Positions 20,101 to 28,466 are shown, counted from the stretch's first letter. The stretch: DNA of 64,000 nucleotides from Treponema parvum (GCF_017893945.1 NZ_CP054257.1:1860001-1924000), one strand, 5' to 3'. Made by a program: numbers and translations. Notes: a model not told the origin generated them from the letters alone.

Positions 20101-20402
20101 TTCTGATTCAGTTCATTACGAAGCTTTACTTCAAACTCTGTTCCATAAAGACTACGCTCACGATTCAAACGAGGAATATAAAATTCTCGATTTTCTTTTT
20201 TTGCTTTATCTGTAACGAAGGTGGGAGAAGTAAAAATAAAGCGAAGTTCATCAATATTCTTGAGCTGGTTCTGAAGTTCCTGATATGCGTAAATGGAAAA
20301 GCATGCCGCTGCAATGGAAACTTTACTTCCGGGTTTAATTTCTTCTTTTATGCTCTGACTTAGAGTTTTGTTCACGTTATCGATAAATTCAACTGATTGC
20401 AT
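17157..20402 (-). CDS. SNF2-family helicase with N-terminal PLD-like domain
   Basis: A 1081-residue superfamily 2 translocase, first gene of the restriction operon. Residues 1-200 resemble the phospholipase D-like domain found in this helicase group, but no complete HxK(x4)D motif is visible. Motif I is DSVGLGKT (270-277), motif II DESH (359-362), motif III SATP (399-402), and motif VI QRFGRIDRIGS lies near 835. A C-terminal region of about 200 residues is unassigned. It probably remodels or translocates DNA for the R-M complex. A 19-bp palindrome lies just upstream (see 20440). The ribosome-binding site is weak: AGGA about 12 bases before the ATG. Confidence 0.85.
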   Translation of the reverse strand: MQSVEFIDNVNKTLSQSIKEEIKPGSKVSIAAACFSIYAYQELQNQLKNIDELRFIFTSPTFVTDKAKKENREFYIPRLNRERSLYGTEFEVKLRNELNQKAIAKECAEWIKKKATFKSNSTQQSMPSFINIDEINYNPVKEFTAVELGVEKGNNAAFGIMKTHSPISVRFLQMFEQFWQNKDIMQDVTDQIIESITSAYTENSPEFIYFITLYNIFKEFLDDISEDVLPKEATGFKQSAIWKKLYNFQQDACLAIINKLEKYNGCILADSVGLGKTFTALSVIKYFESRNNRVLVLCPKKLANNWNIYKGNYKNNLIANDRLRYDVLFHTDLNRTHGQSNGNDLAYINWGNYDLVVIDESHNFRNGIGTHANTKENRYMQLMEKVIKQGVKTKVLMLSATPVNNRFVDLRNQLALAYEGVAEKLDQNLKIKRSVEDIFRQAQAAFNKWSKFESKERTTETLFSMLSFDFFEVLDSVTIARSRKHIQKYYDTKDIGTFPKRLHPISIQTPLTKDYNETTFNLIFEELNKLKLSVYVPSHFIHPSKRYKYDLNVDEETGSGGFDQMGRESGIRRLMAINLLKRLESSVYSFRLTVQRVKYYISQTIKVVEDFDETKNNSNINFTDISMDEDCDFDDQNASDIFAIGKKVKIALNDMDYISWLADLNLDFNILSGLESLIYDITPERDSKLQKLIEVICNKIENPINSGNKKVIVFSAFADTADYLYDNLNQFIKEKYGLNTAMISGTTDGKSTLEKFHCGLNAVLTYFSPISKDKAVIYPDDSRSIDILIATDCISEGQNLQDCDYLINYDIHWNPVRIIQRFGRIDRIGSKNDQIQLVNFWPDLTLDEYINLKGRVETRMKIVDMAATADDNILEEEQRDLEYRKEQLQKLKDEVVDIEEMSSGINIIDLGLNEFRLDLLEYVKEHGDLDNTAFGLHAVTKSKEDCPPGVIYVLKNRNNSVNIDNQNRLHPFYIVYIGENGEVVCNHLNPKNMLDKMRLMCKGQVEPIPEVYKQFNAETKDGRSMKTYNRLLGDSISSIIKVKDESDMDLFLSGQAVDFKHGQIKGLDDFELICFLVVKDE

Positions 20403-20439
20403 TTACATCTTAGTTCCTATTAGTATTTTATGATTAGAA

Positions 20440-20458
20440 AGTGTCATAGAATGACACT
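20440..20458. promoter_or_regulatory. 19-bp palindromic operator before the restriction operon
   Basis: AGTGTCATAGAATGACACT has perfect 8-base arms and a 3-base centre. On the minus strand it overlaps the last bases of a -10-like TATAGT and the expected start site, 38 bases before the helicase ATG. This is the classical position for a repressor; no regulator gene is evident in the island. Confidence 0.55.
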
Positions 20459-20578
20459 ATACTATTAATTTTAACAATCTTTGATTCTAATATATCCACT
20501 AGCGTATACATTGTCTGCGGGGAATGCATATTTTGCCCTTGTAGTATTTTCGCCTAAAGCTCAAAGCCTGCAAGCGAG

Positions 20579-21892
20579 TTATCTTTCGACACTATCCTTC
20601 TCCAATAAGAATGGTATAACACCAATAATTGTGATTCCATATTCATCCTGATATCGTTTCTGATTTCCACCAACAACTACAATTTTCTTAAAGAAATCAC
20701 CGCTATTCAAAAGTGACTTTGTTTCCTGTTTTTTCTTTTCAGGATCATCAATACTGAATGCTGACTGAATGTAAATTTTGTTAAAACCCTGATTTACAAT
20801 AAAATCAATTTCAAGATTACTTCTTTTTTGTACTCCATCTTCCACAGAAGAAACCTTCACTACCCCAACATCAACTGAATAACCTCTGGAAACAAGTTCA
20901 TTAAAAATTATGTTTTCCATAATATGGCTTCTTTCCTGATGTCTGAAATTCAATCTTGCATTTCTCAATCCAATATCAACGGCATAATACTTCAAAGGAA
21001 AATCAAGATAATACTTCCCTTTTACATCAAATCGATTTGCTTTTTTGATTATGAAAGAGTCTTCAAGATATTCCAGATAATTCTTAACTGTATGATCAGA
21101 TAACTTAAGCTGCTGCACAGAAGTTAATGTATTATTAAGTTTATGTGGATTAGTAAGAGATCCTACTGAAGAAAGAATTACATCTATCAGACTGCTCAAT
21201 GGAGTTTCATCCTTCAATTTATATCTTTCTTTAATGTCTGCAATGTAAATCTTAGTAAAAAGATTTTTCAGATACTCAGCCTTTTCTGTTTCATTTTTTT
21301 CAAGAACGGCAAGTGGCATTCCACCATAAGTCATATATTCTTCCCAGGCATCAGCTTTTTCAAGTCCTGCATATTCATAATATTCACTGAAAGTCAGCGG
21401 ATAGAGTTGTATCTCACATCCACGGTCACGAAAGTTTGTTGCAACATCTTTTGACAGCAGCCTTGAGTTACTTCCAGTAACATAGATATCTAGGTTCTTT
21501 CTGGCCATCAAGTCGTTCAAAATGTCATAAAATGTTGTATAAAGAAGATCTCTGTCCTCTTCTGGAACTGATGATCCATCTACTCCGTCTTTCTTTATAC
21601 GATAGCAAAGCTGAATTTCATCAATAAAAATATAGAATTTATCAGTCTCATTGATTTTCTGAAGAACATATTCATAAAGTTTGTTTGGATTTCTAAAATC
21701 CTCAAACCCCTTTTCATCAAGTGGAATCTGAATGATATGCGAATCATCTATTCCTTGAGAATTCAAATAATTTTTATATAGTTCAAAAAGAAGATAAGAT
21801 TTTCCACAGCGTCTTATACCTGTAATAATTTTAATCAGGCCATTTTCTTTCTTAGAAATAAGTCGATTCAAATATACATCACGTTCAATCAA
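20579..21892 (-). CDS. AAA+ ATPase with DUF4143 domain
   Basis: A 437-residue protein of the AAA_14/DUF4143 family. Walker A is GIRRCGKS (26-33), Walker B IFIDEIQ near 92-98, sensor 1 YVTGSNSRL near 150, and the C-terminal DUF4143 region carries SNLEIDF and YIQSAF, a nuclease-like fold of unproven activity. The start is TTG; GGAG lies 7 bases upstream and the protein begins MIERDVYLN as family members do. It stands alone, 177 bases upstream of the restriction operon, with its own promoter region. Such genes are common in accessory DNA; role unknown. Confidence 0.85.
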   Translation of the reverse strand: MIERDVYLNRLISKKENGLIKIITGIRRCGKSYLLFELYKNYLNSQGIDDSHIIQIPLDEKGFEDFRNPNKLYEYVLQKINETDKFYIFIDEIQLCYRIKKDGVDGSSVPEEDRDLLYTTFYDILNDLMARKNLDIYVTGSNSRLLSKDVATNFRDRGCEIQLYPLTFSEYYEYAGLEKADAWEEYMTYGGMPLAVLEKNETEKAEYLKNLFTKIYIADIKERYKLKDETPLSSLIDVILSSVGSLTNPHKLNNTLTSVQQLKLSDHTVKNYLEYLEDSFIIKKANRFDVKGKYYLDFPLKYYAVDIGLRNARLNFRHQERSHIMENIIFNELVSRGYSVDVGVVKVSSVEDGVQKRSNLEIDFIVNQGFNKIYIQSAFSIDDPEKKKQETKSLLNSGDFFKKIVVVGGNQKRYQDEYGITIIGVIPFLLEKDSVER

Positions 21893-21966
21893 TTAAAAGC
21901 TCCTACTGCAATTTATTTTCTCTTAAGCACTTACTTTGCAATACTATTATATCATATATTTTTAAA

Positions 21967-22014
21967 TTGCACATTCAGTGCAAACTTTAATCTACAAAAC
22001 ATAAACTTTGCACT
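21967..22014. promoter_or_regulatory. Cluster of TTTGCACT-type sites
   Basis: TTGCAC (21967-21972) faces GTGCAA (21978-21983) across 5 bases, and AGTGCAAA (21977-21984) is the exact inverse complement of TTTGCACT (22007-22014). The cluster lies 75-120 bases upstream of the DUF4143 gene, so it may be an operator. The rest of 21893-22119 is AT-rich with nothing else recognised. Confidence 0.4.
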
Positions 22015-22119
22015 AAAATTAAAATATCTCATATTTTGACCCCTAAAACAGGAGGTATTTCAAATTTTTCAGGATATGTTGACATAAATTAAAGTTTTTT
22101 ATATATTTACGTACATCAT

Positions 22120-22193
22120 GCGGGTGTAGCGAAGCTGGTTATCGCGCTGGCCTGTCACGCCGGAGATCACGGGTTCGAGCCCCGTCACTCGCG
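22120..22193 (+). tRNA. tRNA-Asp (GUC)
   Basis: Acceptor GCGGGTG pairs with CACTCGC (one G-U), anticodon loop CTGTCAC gives GTC, T loop GTTCGAGCC is canonical, discriminator G at 22193. CCA is not encoded. Confidence 0.95.
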
Positions 22194-22196
22194 CAT

Positions 22197-22227
22197 ATAC
22201 CCATTCGCCATGAATGGGTATTTTTTT
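22197..22227 (+). terminator. Intrinsic terminator between two tRNA genes
   Basis: ATACCCATTC, a 5-base loop and the exact inverse complement form a perfect 10-bp stem followed by seven Ts. It starts 4 bases after tRNA-Asp and its T-run touches the first base of tRNA-Pro. Confidence 0.85.
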
Positions 22228-22300
22228 CGGGCAATAGCGCAGTTGGTAGCGCGCTAGGTTCGGGACTTAGAGGTCCGCGGTTCAAATCCGCGTTGCCCGA
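22228..22300 (+). tRNA. tRNA-Pro (CGG)
   Basis: Acceptor CGGGCAA pairs with TTGCCCG, discriminator A at 22300; the 7-base anticodon loop TTCGGGA gives CGG. D arm GCGCAGTTGGTAGCGC and T loop GTTCAAATC are normal. CCA is not encoded. No promoter fits between it and the upstream terminator, so it depends on read-through or a promoter inside the tRNA-Asp region. Confidence 0.93.
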
Positions 22301-22398
22301 CTTTCCGCATACTTCGCCGCAAATTCCCAGCGAAAATTCAAGCGGCAGTGAAATTGTTGTTCGCAAAAGATATTGCAGTCGGATTCAATCCTTTCATT

Positions 22399-22415
22399 CC
22401 GGCGCGAATCGCCGG
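22399..22415. terminator. GC-rich hairpin after the antitoxin gene
   Basis: CCGGCG, 5 bases, CGCCGG. It lies about 100 bases downstream of higA-like 22513 on the minus strand, without a T-run. The rest of 22301-22512 holds nothing else I recognise. Confidence 0.3.
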
Positions 22416-22512
22416 CATACCTCTCTTCTTCTGCGCGAATAAAAAGTCAATGCGGCAAAAACAGTTACTTTCATTGGGCAAAAGGATTTTACAGCGACGG
22501 CAGTTTTTGCAG

Positions 22513-22863
22513 TTAAAAAATATCTATTTGGCTGTAATCGATATTAAGGGCCTGAGCTATTTTTATTTTGGTCGCTTTCCGGATTTTTTTTGCTTTTTCC
22601 ATTTGACAATAGGCGGCTTGACTTATGCCGATTTTTTCCGCAACATAAGTTTGTGTAAGGCCTAAATATTCACGCCATGCCTGCACAGGACTTATACCTT
22701 GATGAGCAATGTTTTTTATTATTTCGTGCGGGATTGTTTTTTCTTCAGTGATTGCCTGTTCCGAGCCGCTTATCAGAGTTTGAAAAACATTGAAGGGGAC
22801 AATTGCATATTCAGGCATCCCCTCCTGATTTTTAATAAACTGTATATTAGTAAGTGTTGTCAT
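22513..22863 (-). CDS. XRE-family antitoxin (HigA-like)
   Basis: A 116-residue protein with an N-terminal part resembling short antitoxin segments (EYAIVPFNVFQTLI) and a C-terminal XRE helix-turn-helix (about 63-105; LGLTQTYVAEKIGISQAAYCQME). Its start overlaps the last 17 bases of the RelE-like toxin frame, the toxin-first order typical of HigBA systems. GAGGAGG lies 12 bases before the ATG. It probably binds its own promoter region at 23113-23141. With the toxin frameshifted it may be a remnant of an inactivated pair. Confidence 0.8.
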   Translation of the reverse strand: MTTLTNIQFIKNQEGMPEYAIVPFNVFQTLISGSEQAITEEKTIPHEIIKNIAHQGISPVQAWREYLGLTQTYVAEKIGISQAAYCQMEKAKKIRKATKIKIAQALNIDYSQIDIF

Positions 22864-23102
22864 CCCGTTTTTTAACCTCCTCGATTGAAATTATTTCGAT
22901 GACTTTATAAAAATTAAACAATACACGAAAGCGGCCGATCCGCAAACGATATTGATATTTATGATTTTCCAAACTTTTTACATTTTGAACGTGAGGAAAA
23001 TTATATAAAGACATCAATACCGTCGGCAACTTGGATCTGTTGAGCTTTCGGCAGTTTAAAAAATTGTTTTGTTGCCTTATTTCTCCATTCGATTTTTATC
23101 AT
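22847..23102 (-). pseudogene. RelE/ParE-type toxin, frameshifted
   Basis: From the ATG at 23102 the frame encodes a typical RelE start (MIKIEWRNKATKQFFKLP) and runs into TAA at 23003-23001 after 33 codons. The +1-shifted frame then continues with the conserved core (VKSLENHKYQYRLRIGRFR) to the expected end (IISIEEVKKRD). Removing one base of the TTT before the stop restores an 84-residue protein of normal RelE length. So this is a one-base insertion: real inactivation, a phase-variable or programmed site, or a sequencing error. No slippery heptamer is obvious. Promoter and antitoxin are intact. Confidence 0.75.
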
Positions 23103-23112
23103 GTATATAAGT

Positions 23113-23141
23113 ATTATATGATATTATAAGTTTAGCCTCAA
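23113..23141 (-). promoter_or_regulatory. Promoter of the toxin-antitoxin pair
   Basis: TTGAGG (23141-23136), 17 bases, TATAAT (23118-23113), then 10 bases to the toxin ATG. The predicted leader is about 3 bases and there is no Shine-Dalgarno. The rest of 23142-23356 contains no recognisable gene. Confidence 0.65.
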
Positions 23142-23356
23142 GCATTTTCATCATTTTTTTATTGATTAACAGTTTTTCTACCCCGCCGTTTCATAATATC
23201 GGCATGATATTGCATGGCCGTTGCCAACTTGGCTTTTTTGTGATATGCTATATTGAAGTTAAGAGCGCCTACCGTTTCGATTTTGCGATAACTCAAGGGC
23301 AAATCGGAAATCTTAGCCCGCCTCATAACAAATATCAGCTAATAAGGAAGTAATTT

Positions 23357-24043
23357 ATGGCATATACGGATTGGAGCAATAAGATCTCCGGATTCAAAAA
23401 AATTGATGTTCGCGGCGTAGCAGGAAACTTTTTTCCCGGATTAAAAAAGCAGGCTGAAGACTTAAACGTTGGACAGGGACTTGAAATTGTGCAGAGTTTC
23501 GACCCAATTCCTCTTTACGAGGTTATGAAAGGGCTCGGGTTTGAAAATCACACCGAAAAAGCGGGAGAAAACGAATACCACGCTTATTTTTATCGCGTTG
23601 AAGCGAAAAACGAAACGGGCCATATTCCTATGCGGCCTGCCGCTTTGACTAATTTTCCCCTCATTGATGAAGATCTGGGGCAAATAGCCGTAAATTTTTG
23701 GGAGCTTACGTGGGATGACAGCAAAAGGTATCTTCCGTACGAAACACGGCTGTTATTATCATTGACAAACGCGGTAGGCGCAGGAAGGATGAGACAAGCG
23801 ACCAGGGAACTTGTAAAAGCGTACGCTCACGGACTGGACTCCGCCGCTTTTGACGATGTGTTTGAACTTCTTGCGTGGAATCAGGGAATAGGATTTTTCA
23901 GCTCCGAAATAGGGCCGTCAACCCTATTTGCCGCATACAAGGCCATAAAACAGATGGAAAAACAGGGAAAGAACAGAGCGGAAATCTGTTCGATGCTTCG
24001 AGAAAAATTCGGAGAAGCAAATCCCGACGTAAAAGTTTTATAA
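23357..24043 (+). CDS. DUF2249 domain protein with AhpD-like C-terminal half
   Basis: A 228-residue protein. Residues 10-85 are a DUF2249 domain (KIDVRGVAGNFFPGLKKQA; FDPIPLYEVMKGLGF), a TusA-like fold usually linked to redox or sulfur chemistry. Residues 115-215 resemble the helical carboxymuconolactone decarboxylase/AhpD fold, but the catalytic CxxC is absent (the protein has only one Cys near the end). AGGAAG lies 6 bases before the ATG. No operon partner is evident. The function is not known. Confidence 0.65.
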   Translation: MAYTDWSNKISGFKKIDVRGVAGNFFPGLKKQAEDLNVGQGLEIVQSFDPIPLYEVMKGLGFENHTEKAGENEYHAYFYRVEAKNETGHIPMRPAALTNFPLIDEDLGQIAVNFWELTWDDSKRYLPYETRLLLSLTNAVGAGRMRQATRELVKAYAHGLDSAAFDDVFELLAWNQGIGFFSSEIGPSTLFAAYKAIKQMEKQGKNRAEICSMLREKFGEANPDVKVL

Positions 24044-24073
24044 GAGACTGCGCTAAAAGCGTGCATAAATAGC

Positions 24074-24118
24074 GCACAAATGTGCCATTTTCGAAAATTG
24101 AAATTTTCTCTTTTGTGC
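24074..24118 (+). terminator. Possible terminator hairpin after the DUF2249 gene
   Basis: GCACAAA and TTTGTGC frame an AT-rich interior with its own short palindromes, followed by AATTTT. Stem quality is modest. Confidence 0.35.
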
Positions 24119-24256
24119 AATTTTAAGAAATCGCTAAAAACCGTAAGTTTTTTGGTCCGGCAATGGGACTAAAATTTCCCCTAAATTGCTTTTCGGAATA
24201 GTTCATGGCAGATTTCATAATATGCTGGTATATCTTTGATGAGAGGAGGGAACATA

Positions 24257-24742
24257 ATGCAAATAGCTGAAATCATGAAAAAAATGATCGCCTATTCCGG
24301 CAAAAACCGGCATGACATAAATCACTTTATAAAAGTTTGGACATATGCAAGAACAATAGGCAAGTTGGAAGGTTTGGATGAAAGAACACAGCGTATACTT
24401 GAAACCGCCGCGATCATGCACGACATAGCCTGCCCTCTTTGCCGAGAAAAATACGGCAACACCGACGGAAAGGCGCAGGAAGCCGAAGGCATGATCCTTG
24501 CGGAGGATTTTCTTAAAGACTGCGGTTTGCCGGATGACGAAAACAAAAGGATAATATACCTCATAGGTCATCACCATACTCTCACAAATATCGACGGTTA
24601 CGACTATCAGATACTCATTGAAGCCGACTACCTTGTAAACGCCGATGAAAAAAGTTATTCTTCCGAGAATATTCATAAATTCAGAGAACGGATTTTTAAG
24701 ACAAAGTCAGGAATTGATCTGTTAAAGTCGATGTACACCTGA
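24257..24742 (+). CDS. HD-domain phosphohydrolase
   Basis: A 161-residue HD-superfamily protein. Metal ligands are visible as His near residue 19 (RHDINHFIKVW), the HD pair in AAIMHDIACPLC, and a further His cluster IGHHHTL near 106. The ATG at 24257 is chosen because GGAGGG lies 6 bases upstream; an in-frame start at 24236 lacks one. Small stand-alone HD proteins act on nucleotides or phosphate esters; substrate cannot be told. Confidence 0.75.
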   Translation: MQIAEIMKKMIAYSGKNRHDINHFIKVWTYARTIGKLEGLDERTQRILETAAIMHDIACPLCREKYGNTDGKAQEAEGMILAEDFLKDCGLPDDENKRIIYLIGHHHTLTNIDGYDYQILIEADYLVNADEKSYSSENIHKFRERIFKTKSGIDLLKSMYT

Positions 24743-24839
24743 ATTTTACCCGTCGCACAAGCCAAAAATCCGCACGCGTCCGAAAATCGAAAATATGCAA
24801 AAAGCGATAATTTCCAAAATGTCAAGTCTGTCAAAAATA

Positions 24840-24869
24840 TTGACATAAGCCCCGCTTTTGTTATATAAT
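24840..24869 (+). promoter_or_regulatory. Promoter of the binding protein-chemoreceptor operon
   Basis: TTGACA (24840-24845), 18-base spacer, TATAAT (24864-24869). The leader to the ATG at 24960 is about 85 bases, AT-rich, and ends with AGAGG before the start. Confidence 0.7.
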
Positions 24870-24959
24870 AAACAATAGTACATTATTGATTTGAGTACAA
24901 ATTTCTACATAACATAATATTTTATAAAGTCGTTAAATACTGATTTTACAGAGGTTCCT

Positions 24960-26279
24960 ATGAAAAAAGGTTTTCCAAGACTTTTACTTACAAAAGTATT
25001 GTTCGTTTTGTTATTGCCGGTATTGGCGGGCTGCATAAATAAAAAGTCCGGTTCCGCTTCGGTTCAAATCGATTTTTGGACGTTTCCCAACTTCTCTTCG
25101 GAAACGGGAACAGCGGGGGACTTTGAAAAAAGCCTTGTAGCGGCTTTTGAGGCGCAAAATCCGTCCGTTAAAATAAACTTCACTCTGCTAAGCTTTGCAG
25201 ACGGAGCGGCTAAAATTGAAGAAGCCATCGCCGCAGGAAAGGCTCCGGACATAGTATACGATGCGCCGGGGCGTATAATCGAATGGGCAAACAACGGCCT
25301 TCTGGAACCGCTCGACGACGTTCTTGCAACCGAAAAACCGTATATCACGACAGGTTTGCTTGCCGTATCCGCCGGTAAAGACAGACGCACCTACATGTAC
25401 CCGATGCACGAAGGCCCCTTCGCTATGGCATTCAATAAAGAAATGCTTGAAGACTTAGGCCTCATAGACCTTTTACCGTATAAACGAAGGGACAGACAAT
25501 GGACCGTCGCCGAATACGAAAAACTCTTAACCGCTCTGAAGAAAAAATTGCCTAAAGGCAAAACACCGGGAGTTTTCTTCTATAAAACACAGGGCGGAGA
25601 TCAGGGAACAAGGGCGTTTTTGGTAAACTTATACGGAGACGTAACTCTTTTAAATGCCGACTATTCACGGTATACCTTTAATACTCCGCAGGCGGTAAAA
25701 AATCTTACATGGACCGTAAATGCAATGAAAAAAGGACTTTTACTCGACGGTAAAGACCTTACTTCAAACGACGCCATAGCGATGTTTGTGGAAGCGAATG
25801 CCGCCCATACGATCCTTTATTCGCCGCAACTGAACAAGATGTACGACGGTAAACGCAAATATAAAGGAAAAGATTTTACTCCGATCTATATGCCTTTCCC
25901 GAACGATTCGGGCGCTCCGTCTCTCGAATTTCTGGCGGGAGGAGCCTGTGTTTTTAAAAACAAAGATCCGAATAAGGTAAAAGCGGCAAAAAGTTTCTTA
26001 AAATTTGCAGCCACCGACGAAGTTTGGGCTGAAAAACTGGTTTCAGCGACGGGAAGTTTCCCCGCTTCGTCCAAAATAGAAATAAAGACCGACGATGATG
26101 AAATATTGTACAATTCCGTTCTGAAAAAATTTTTCGGTCAGTACTATAATACCGTCACCGGTTTTCCGGAAATGCGAAAATTTTGGAACACGGCTCTTAA
26201 AGACGCCGCAGCAGGTCAGAACATTCAAAATGTTTTGAATGTTTTTGTAAGAAATGCGGATAATTCTCTTAAAAAATAG
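24960..26279 (+). CDS. Extracellular solute-binding lipoprotein (family 1)
   Basis: A 439-residue family 1 (sugar-type) binding protein with a lipoprotein signal ending in LAGC (Cys about residue 25). The mature N-terminus [23 protein letters not shown] and the [26 protein letters not shown] region are typical. No permease or ATPase gene is adjacent; instead a methyl-accepting chemotaxis gene starts 8 bases downstream. A dedicated sensing role, presenting ligand to that receptor, is therefore more likely than uptake. Sugar or oligosaccharide is the default ligand class. Confidence 0.85.
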   Translation: MKKGFPRLLLTKVLFVLLLPVLAGCINKKSGSASVQIDFWTFPNFSSETGTAGDFEKSLVAAFEAQNPSVKINFTLLSFADGAAKIEEAIAAGKAPDIVYDAPGRIIEWANNGLLEPLDDVLATEKPYITTGLLAVSAGKDRRTYMYPMHEGPFAMAFNKEMLEDLGLIDLLPYKRRDRQWTVAEYEKLLTALKKKLPKGKTPGVFFYKTQGGDQGTRAFLVNLYGDVTLLNADYSRYTFNTPQAVKNLTWTVNAMKKGLLLDGKDLTSNDAIAMFVEANAAHTILYSPQLNKMYDGKRKYKGKDFTPIYMPFPNDSGAPSLEFLAGGACVFKNKDPNKVKAAKSFLKFAATDEVWAEKLVSATGSFPASSKIEIKTDDDEILYNSVLKKFFGQYYNTVTGFPEMRKFWNTALKDAAAGQNIQNVLNVFVRNADNSLKK

Positions 26280-26287
26280 GATATTTT

Positions 26288-28423
26288 ATGAAACAAATTT
26301 CTCAAGACGTAACGCAAAGTAAGATTTTTTCCATTAAAAATAAAATAATAGCGGCTTTTGCGATCTTTTCAATTTCAATATTGGCAATAACATGCGTGGT
26401 ATCCATTTCGCTTGCATCGTTTTCGCTGATGAACAACACTAAATATTTTTTAAATGAATTGACTTTCAGTTCATCAAAAATTTTGGACGAACGTTCAAAG
26501 GCTATTTTCGGAAAGCTGGAAGCTTTTGCAAATATACCCGACATTCAGGACGAAACGATTTCCTACAGAAAGAAGATTGAATTATTTAAAAACGAAATTC
26601 AGATGCAACGCCAACGGGGATGGTTGACTTTCGGCATAGGCGGCAAAAACGGACTTATATTCCACACTAACGGTAAAACCGAAAACGCCGCGTCGACGGC
26701 ATGGTTTTCCCAAGCGATAAAAGGAAAGTATGTGATCACAGAGCCCGCATTGTCCGCCACAGAGAGATCTTACGTCTCCACGGTTGCTATTCCGATGCGG
26801 GATCTGCAGGGAAAAATTACCGGCGTCATAAGCGCAACCCTCTTGGGAGATTCTCTTTCAAATCTCATAAGCGACATAATAGTCGGAGAAACGGGAACCG
26901 CTTATCTTATAAGTCCTGAAGGTACGATTCTGGGAAACCGGCAGCCTGAAATATTATATAAAAACATATTTACGGACGTATATGAAAACGCAAGCATAGA
27001 ATTTCAATCATTTTTGAAAAAGTCATTAAGCTCAAAAAAGTCCGGAGTCAGTATTTCAAAGATCGGCAATATAAGGTACGTATCCGCGACGTCTCCCATG
27101 CGCTATTCAAACTGGACGCTATTGGTAACGGCGCCCGTTTCGGAGTTTGTGGCGGAAAACATAACGACTCTTGTTAAAACGTTCATATTTGTTACCGTAA
27201 TACTGCTTTTAATTGCCTTTATTATAGGCTATGTAGTTGCAAGAAACATTGCAAAACCGCTCAACCTTGCAATTGGAGCGCTCCGCAACATTTCACAAGG
27301 AGAAGGAGATCTCACTATAAGCTTGCCCGTAACGGGAAGCGACGAAACGAGTCTTTTGTCTTCGTATTTTAACCAAACTATTTTTAAACTGCGAGATTCG
27401 ATCAAAAAGGTAGGAGAAAACTCCAGCGGAATGAAAGCCGTCGGTTCCGATCTTGAAAGCAACATGATGTCAGTAACTGAATTCGTAAAGACAATAACAA
27501 ACAGCATAGAAGATCTCCGCGGTCACTTCAACGCTCAGGAAAAAAGTATTACGGAAACTGCGTCTGCAATCGAACAGATAATCAAAATCGTAAGACAGCT
27601 GGACGCAAGCGTAAGCCAGCAGCTTTCGATCGTAATGGAATCCGCAAGTTCTTTTGACAACATGGCGCAGAGTATAACAAGCGTAGGATCCAATGTAAAA
27701 CAGACGCAGGTTGCCATACAAAACCTGTCCGAGGCTACAAATAACGGAAGAGAAACCCTTATCAGGGCAAACGATATTTCCCAAAGAATTTCCGAAGCGT
27801 CCGGAGGATTGATCGAAGCGAGCGCCGTAATTGAGAATATCGCAAACCAGACAAACCTTTTGTCAATGAACGCCGCGATCGAAGCCGCTCACGCCGGAGA
27901 AGCGGGAAAGGGATTTGCCGTCGTCGCCTCCGAAATCAGAAAGCTCGCGGAAGTTTCAAGTTCTCAAGGCAAAACCATAACCGAAACTCTGAAAAAACTT
28001 ACGGGCGAAATAGAAATGCTCGCCGGCTCGGCGGCAAATGCGGTTGAAAAATTCAATTTTATTTCAGGATATTCCGAAGAAGTCAATAATTCTATAGAAA
28101 TTGTCGTTAAAGCTATGGAAACACAGGAAGAGAACGGCAAAAACATATGGAAGATGATAAAAGACGTCAACAGCATAACCGATGAAGTAAAACACGATTC
28201 CGATGAGATGCTTTCAAACAGCGAACAGATCAGCCAAGAGACTACACACCTTGACGGCCTTACAAAAATTCTAAGGGAAACGATGGATTCCATTCAAGAA
28301 CAGCTGGACTTGATAAATTCCGTAACGCAGGAATCTCTTGAAATTGCGACAAAGAATAAAGACAGCATCGATAACCTTGTGGTCGAGGTGGGTAAGTTTA
28401 AAACTTCGGTTGAAGAAAATTAA
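26288..28423 (+). CDS. Methyl-accepting chemotaxis protein, dCache type
   Basis: A 711-residue receptor. Transmembrane segments are at about 19-45 and 296-318; between them a Cache-type sensor of about 250 residues ([34 protein letters not shown]). HAMP follows (about 318-370), then the signalling helices with the invariant hairpin ([20 protein letters not shown], near 520) and flanking methylation regions. The C-terminus lacks a CheR-tethering pentapeptide. AGGA precedes the ATG. Co-transcribed with the binding lipoprotein upstream, which may deliver its ligand to the Cache domain in the periplasm. Confidence 0.93.
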   Translation: MKQISQDVTQSKIFSIKNKIIAAFAIFSISILAITCVVSISLASFSLMNNTKYFLNELTFSSSKILDERSKAIFGKLEAFANIPDIQDETISYRKKIELFKNEIQMQRQRGWLTFGIGGKNGLIFHTNGKTENAASTAWFSQAIKGKYVITEPALSATERSYVSTVAIPMRDLQGKITGVISATLLGDSLSNLISDIIVGETGTAYLISPEGTILGNRQPEILYKNIFTDVYENASIEFQSFLKKSLSSKKSGVSISKIGNIRYVSATSPMRYSNWTLLVTAPVSEFVAENITTLVKTFIFVTVILLLIAFIIGYVVARNIAKPLNLAIGALRNISQGEGDLTISLPVTGSDETSLLSSYFNQTIFKLRDSIKKVGENSSGMKAVGSDLESNMMSVTEFVKTITNSIEDLRGHFNAQEKSITETASAIEQIIKIVRQLDASVSQQLSIVMESASSFDNMAQSITSVGSNVKQTQVAIQNLSEATNNGRETLIRANDISQRISEASGGLIEASAVIENIANQTNLLSMNAAIEAAHAGEAGKGFAVVASEIRKLAEVSSSQGKTITETLKKLTGEIEMLAGSAANAVEKFNFISGYSEEVNNSIEIVVKAMETQEENGKNIWKMIKDVNSITDEVKHDSDEMLSNSEQISQETTHLDGLTKILRETMDSIQEQLDLINSVTQESLEIATKNKDSIDNLVVEVGKFKTSVEEN

Positions 28424-28466
28424 GGCCTGTGAAAAAAAATTAATGGGTCAAAACGTCGGGAAAAAG

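Noticed and set aside
22120..22300. tRNA-Asp/tRNA-Pro as integration site for the island
   Set aside because: The island lies on the 5' side of tRNA-Asp; integration normally targets the 3' end. I found no repeated tRNA 3' segment at the left edge and no integrase.
22139..22366. 75-codon minus-strand ORF
   Set aside because: It lies across both tRNA genes on the opposite strand.
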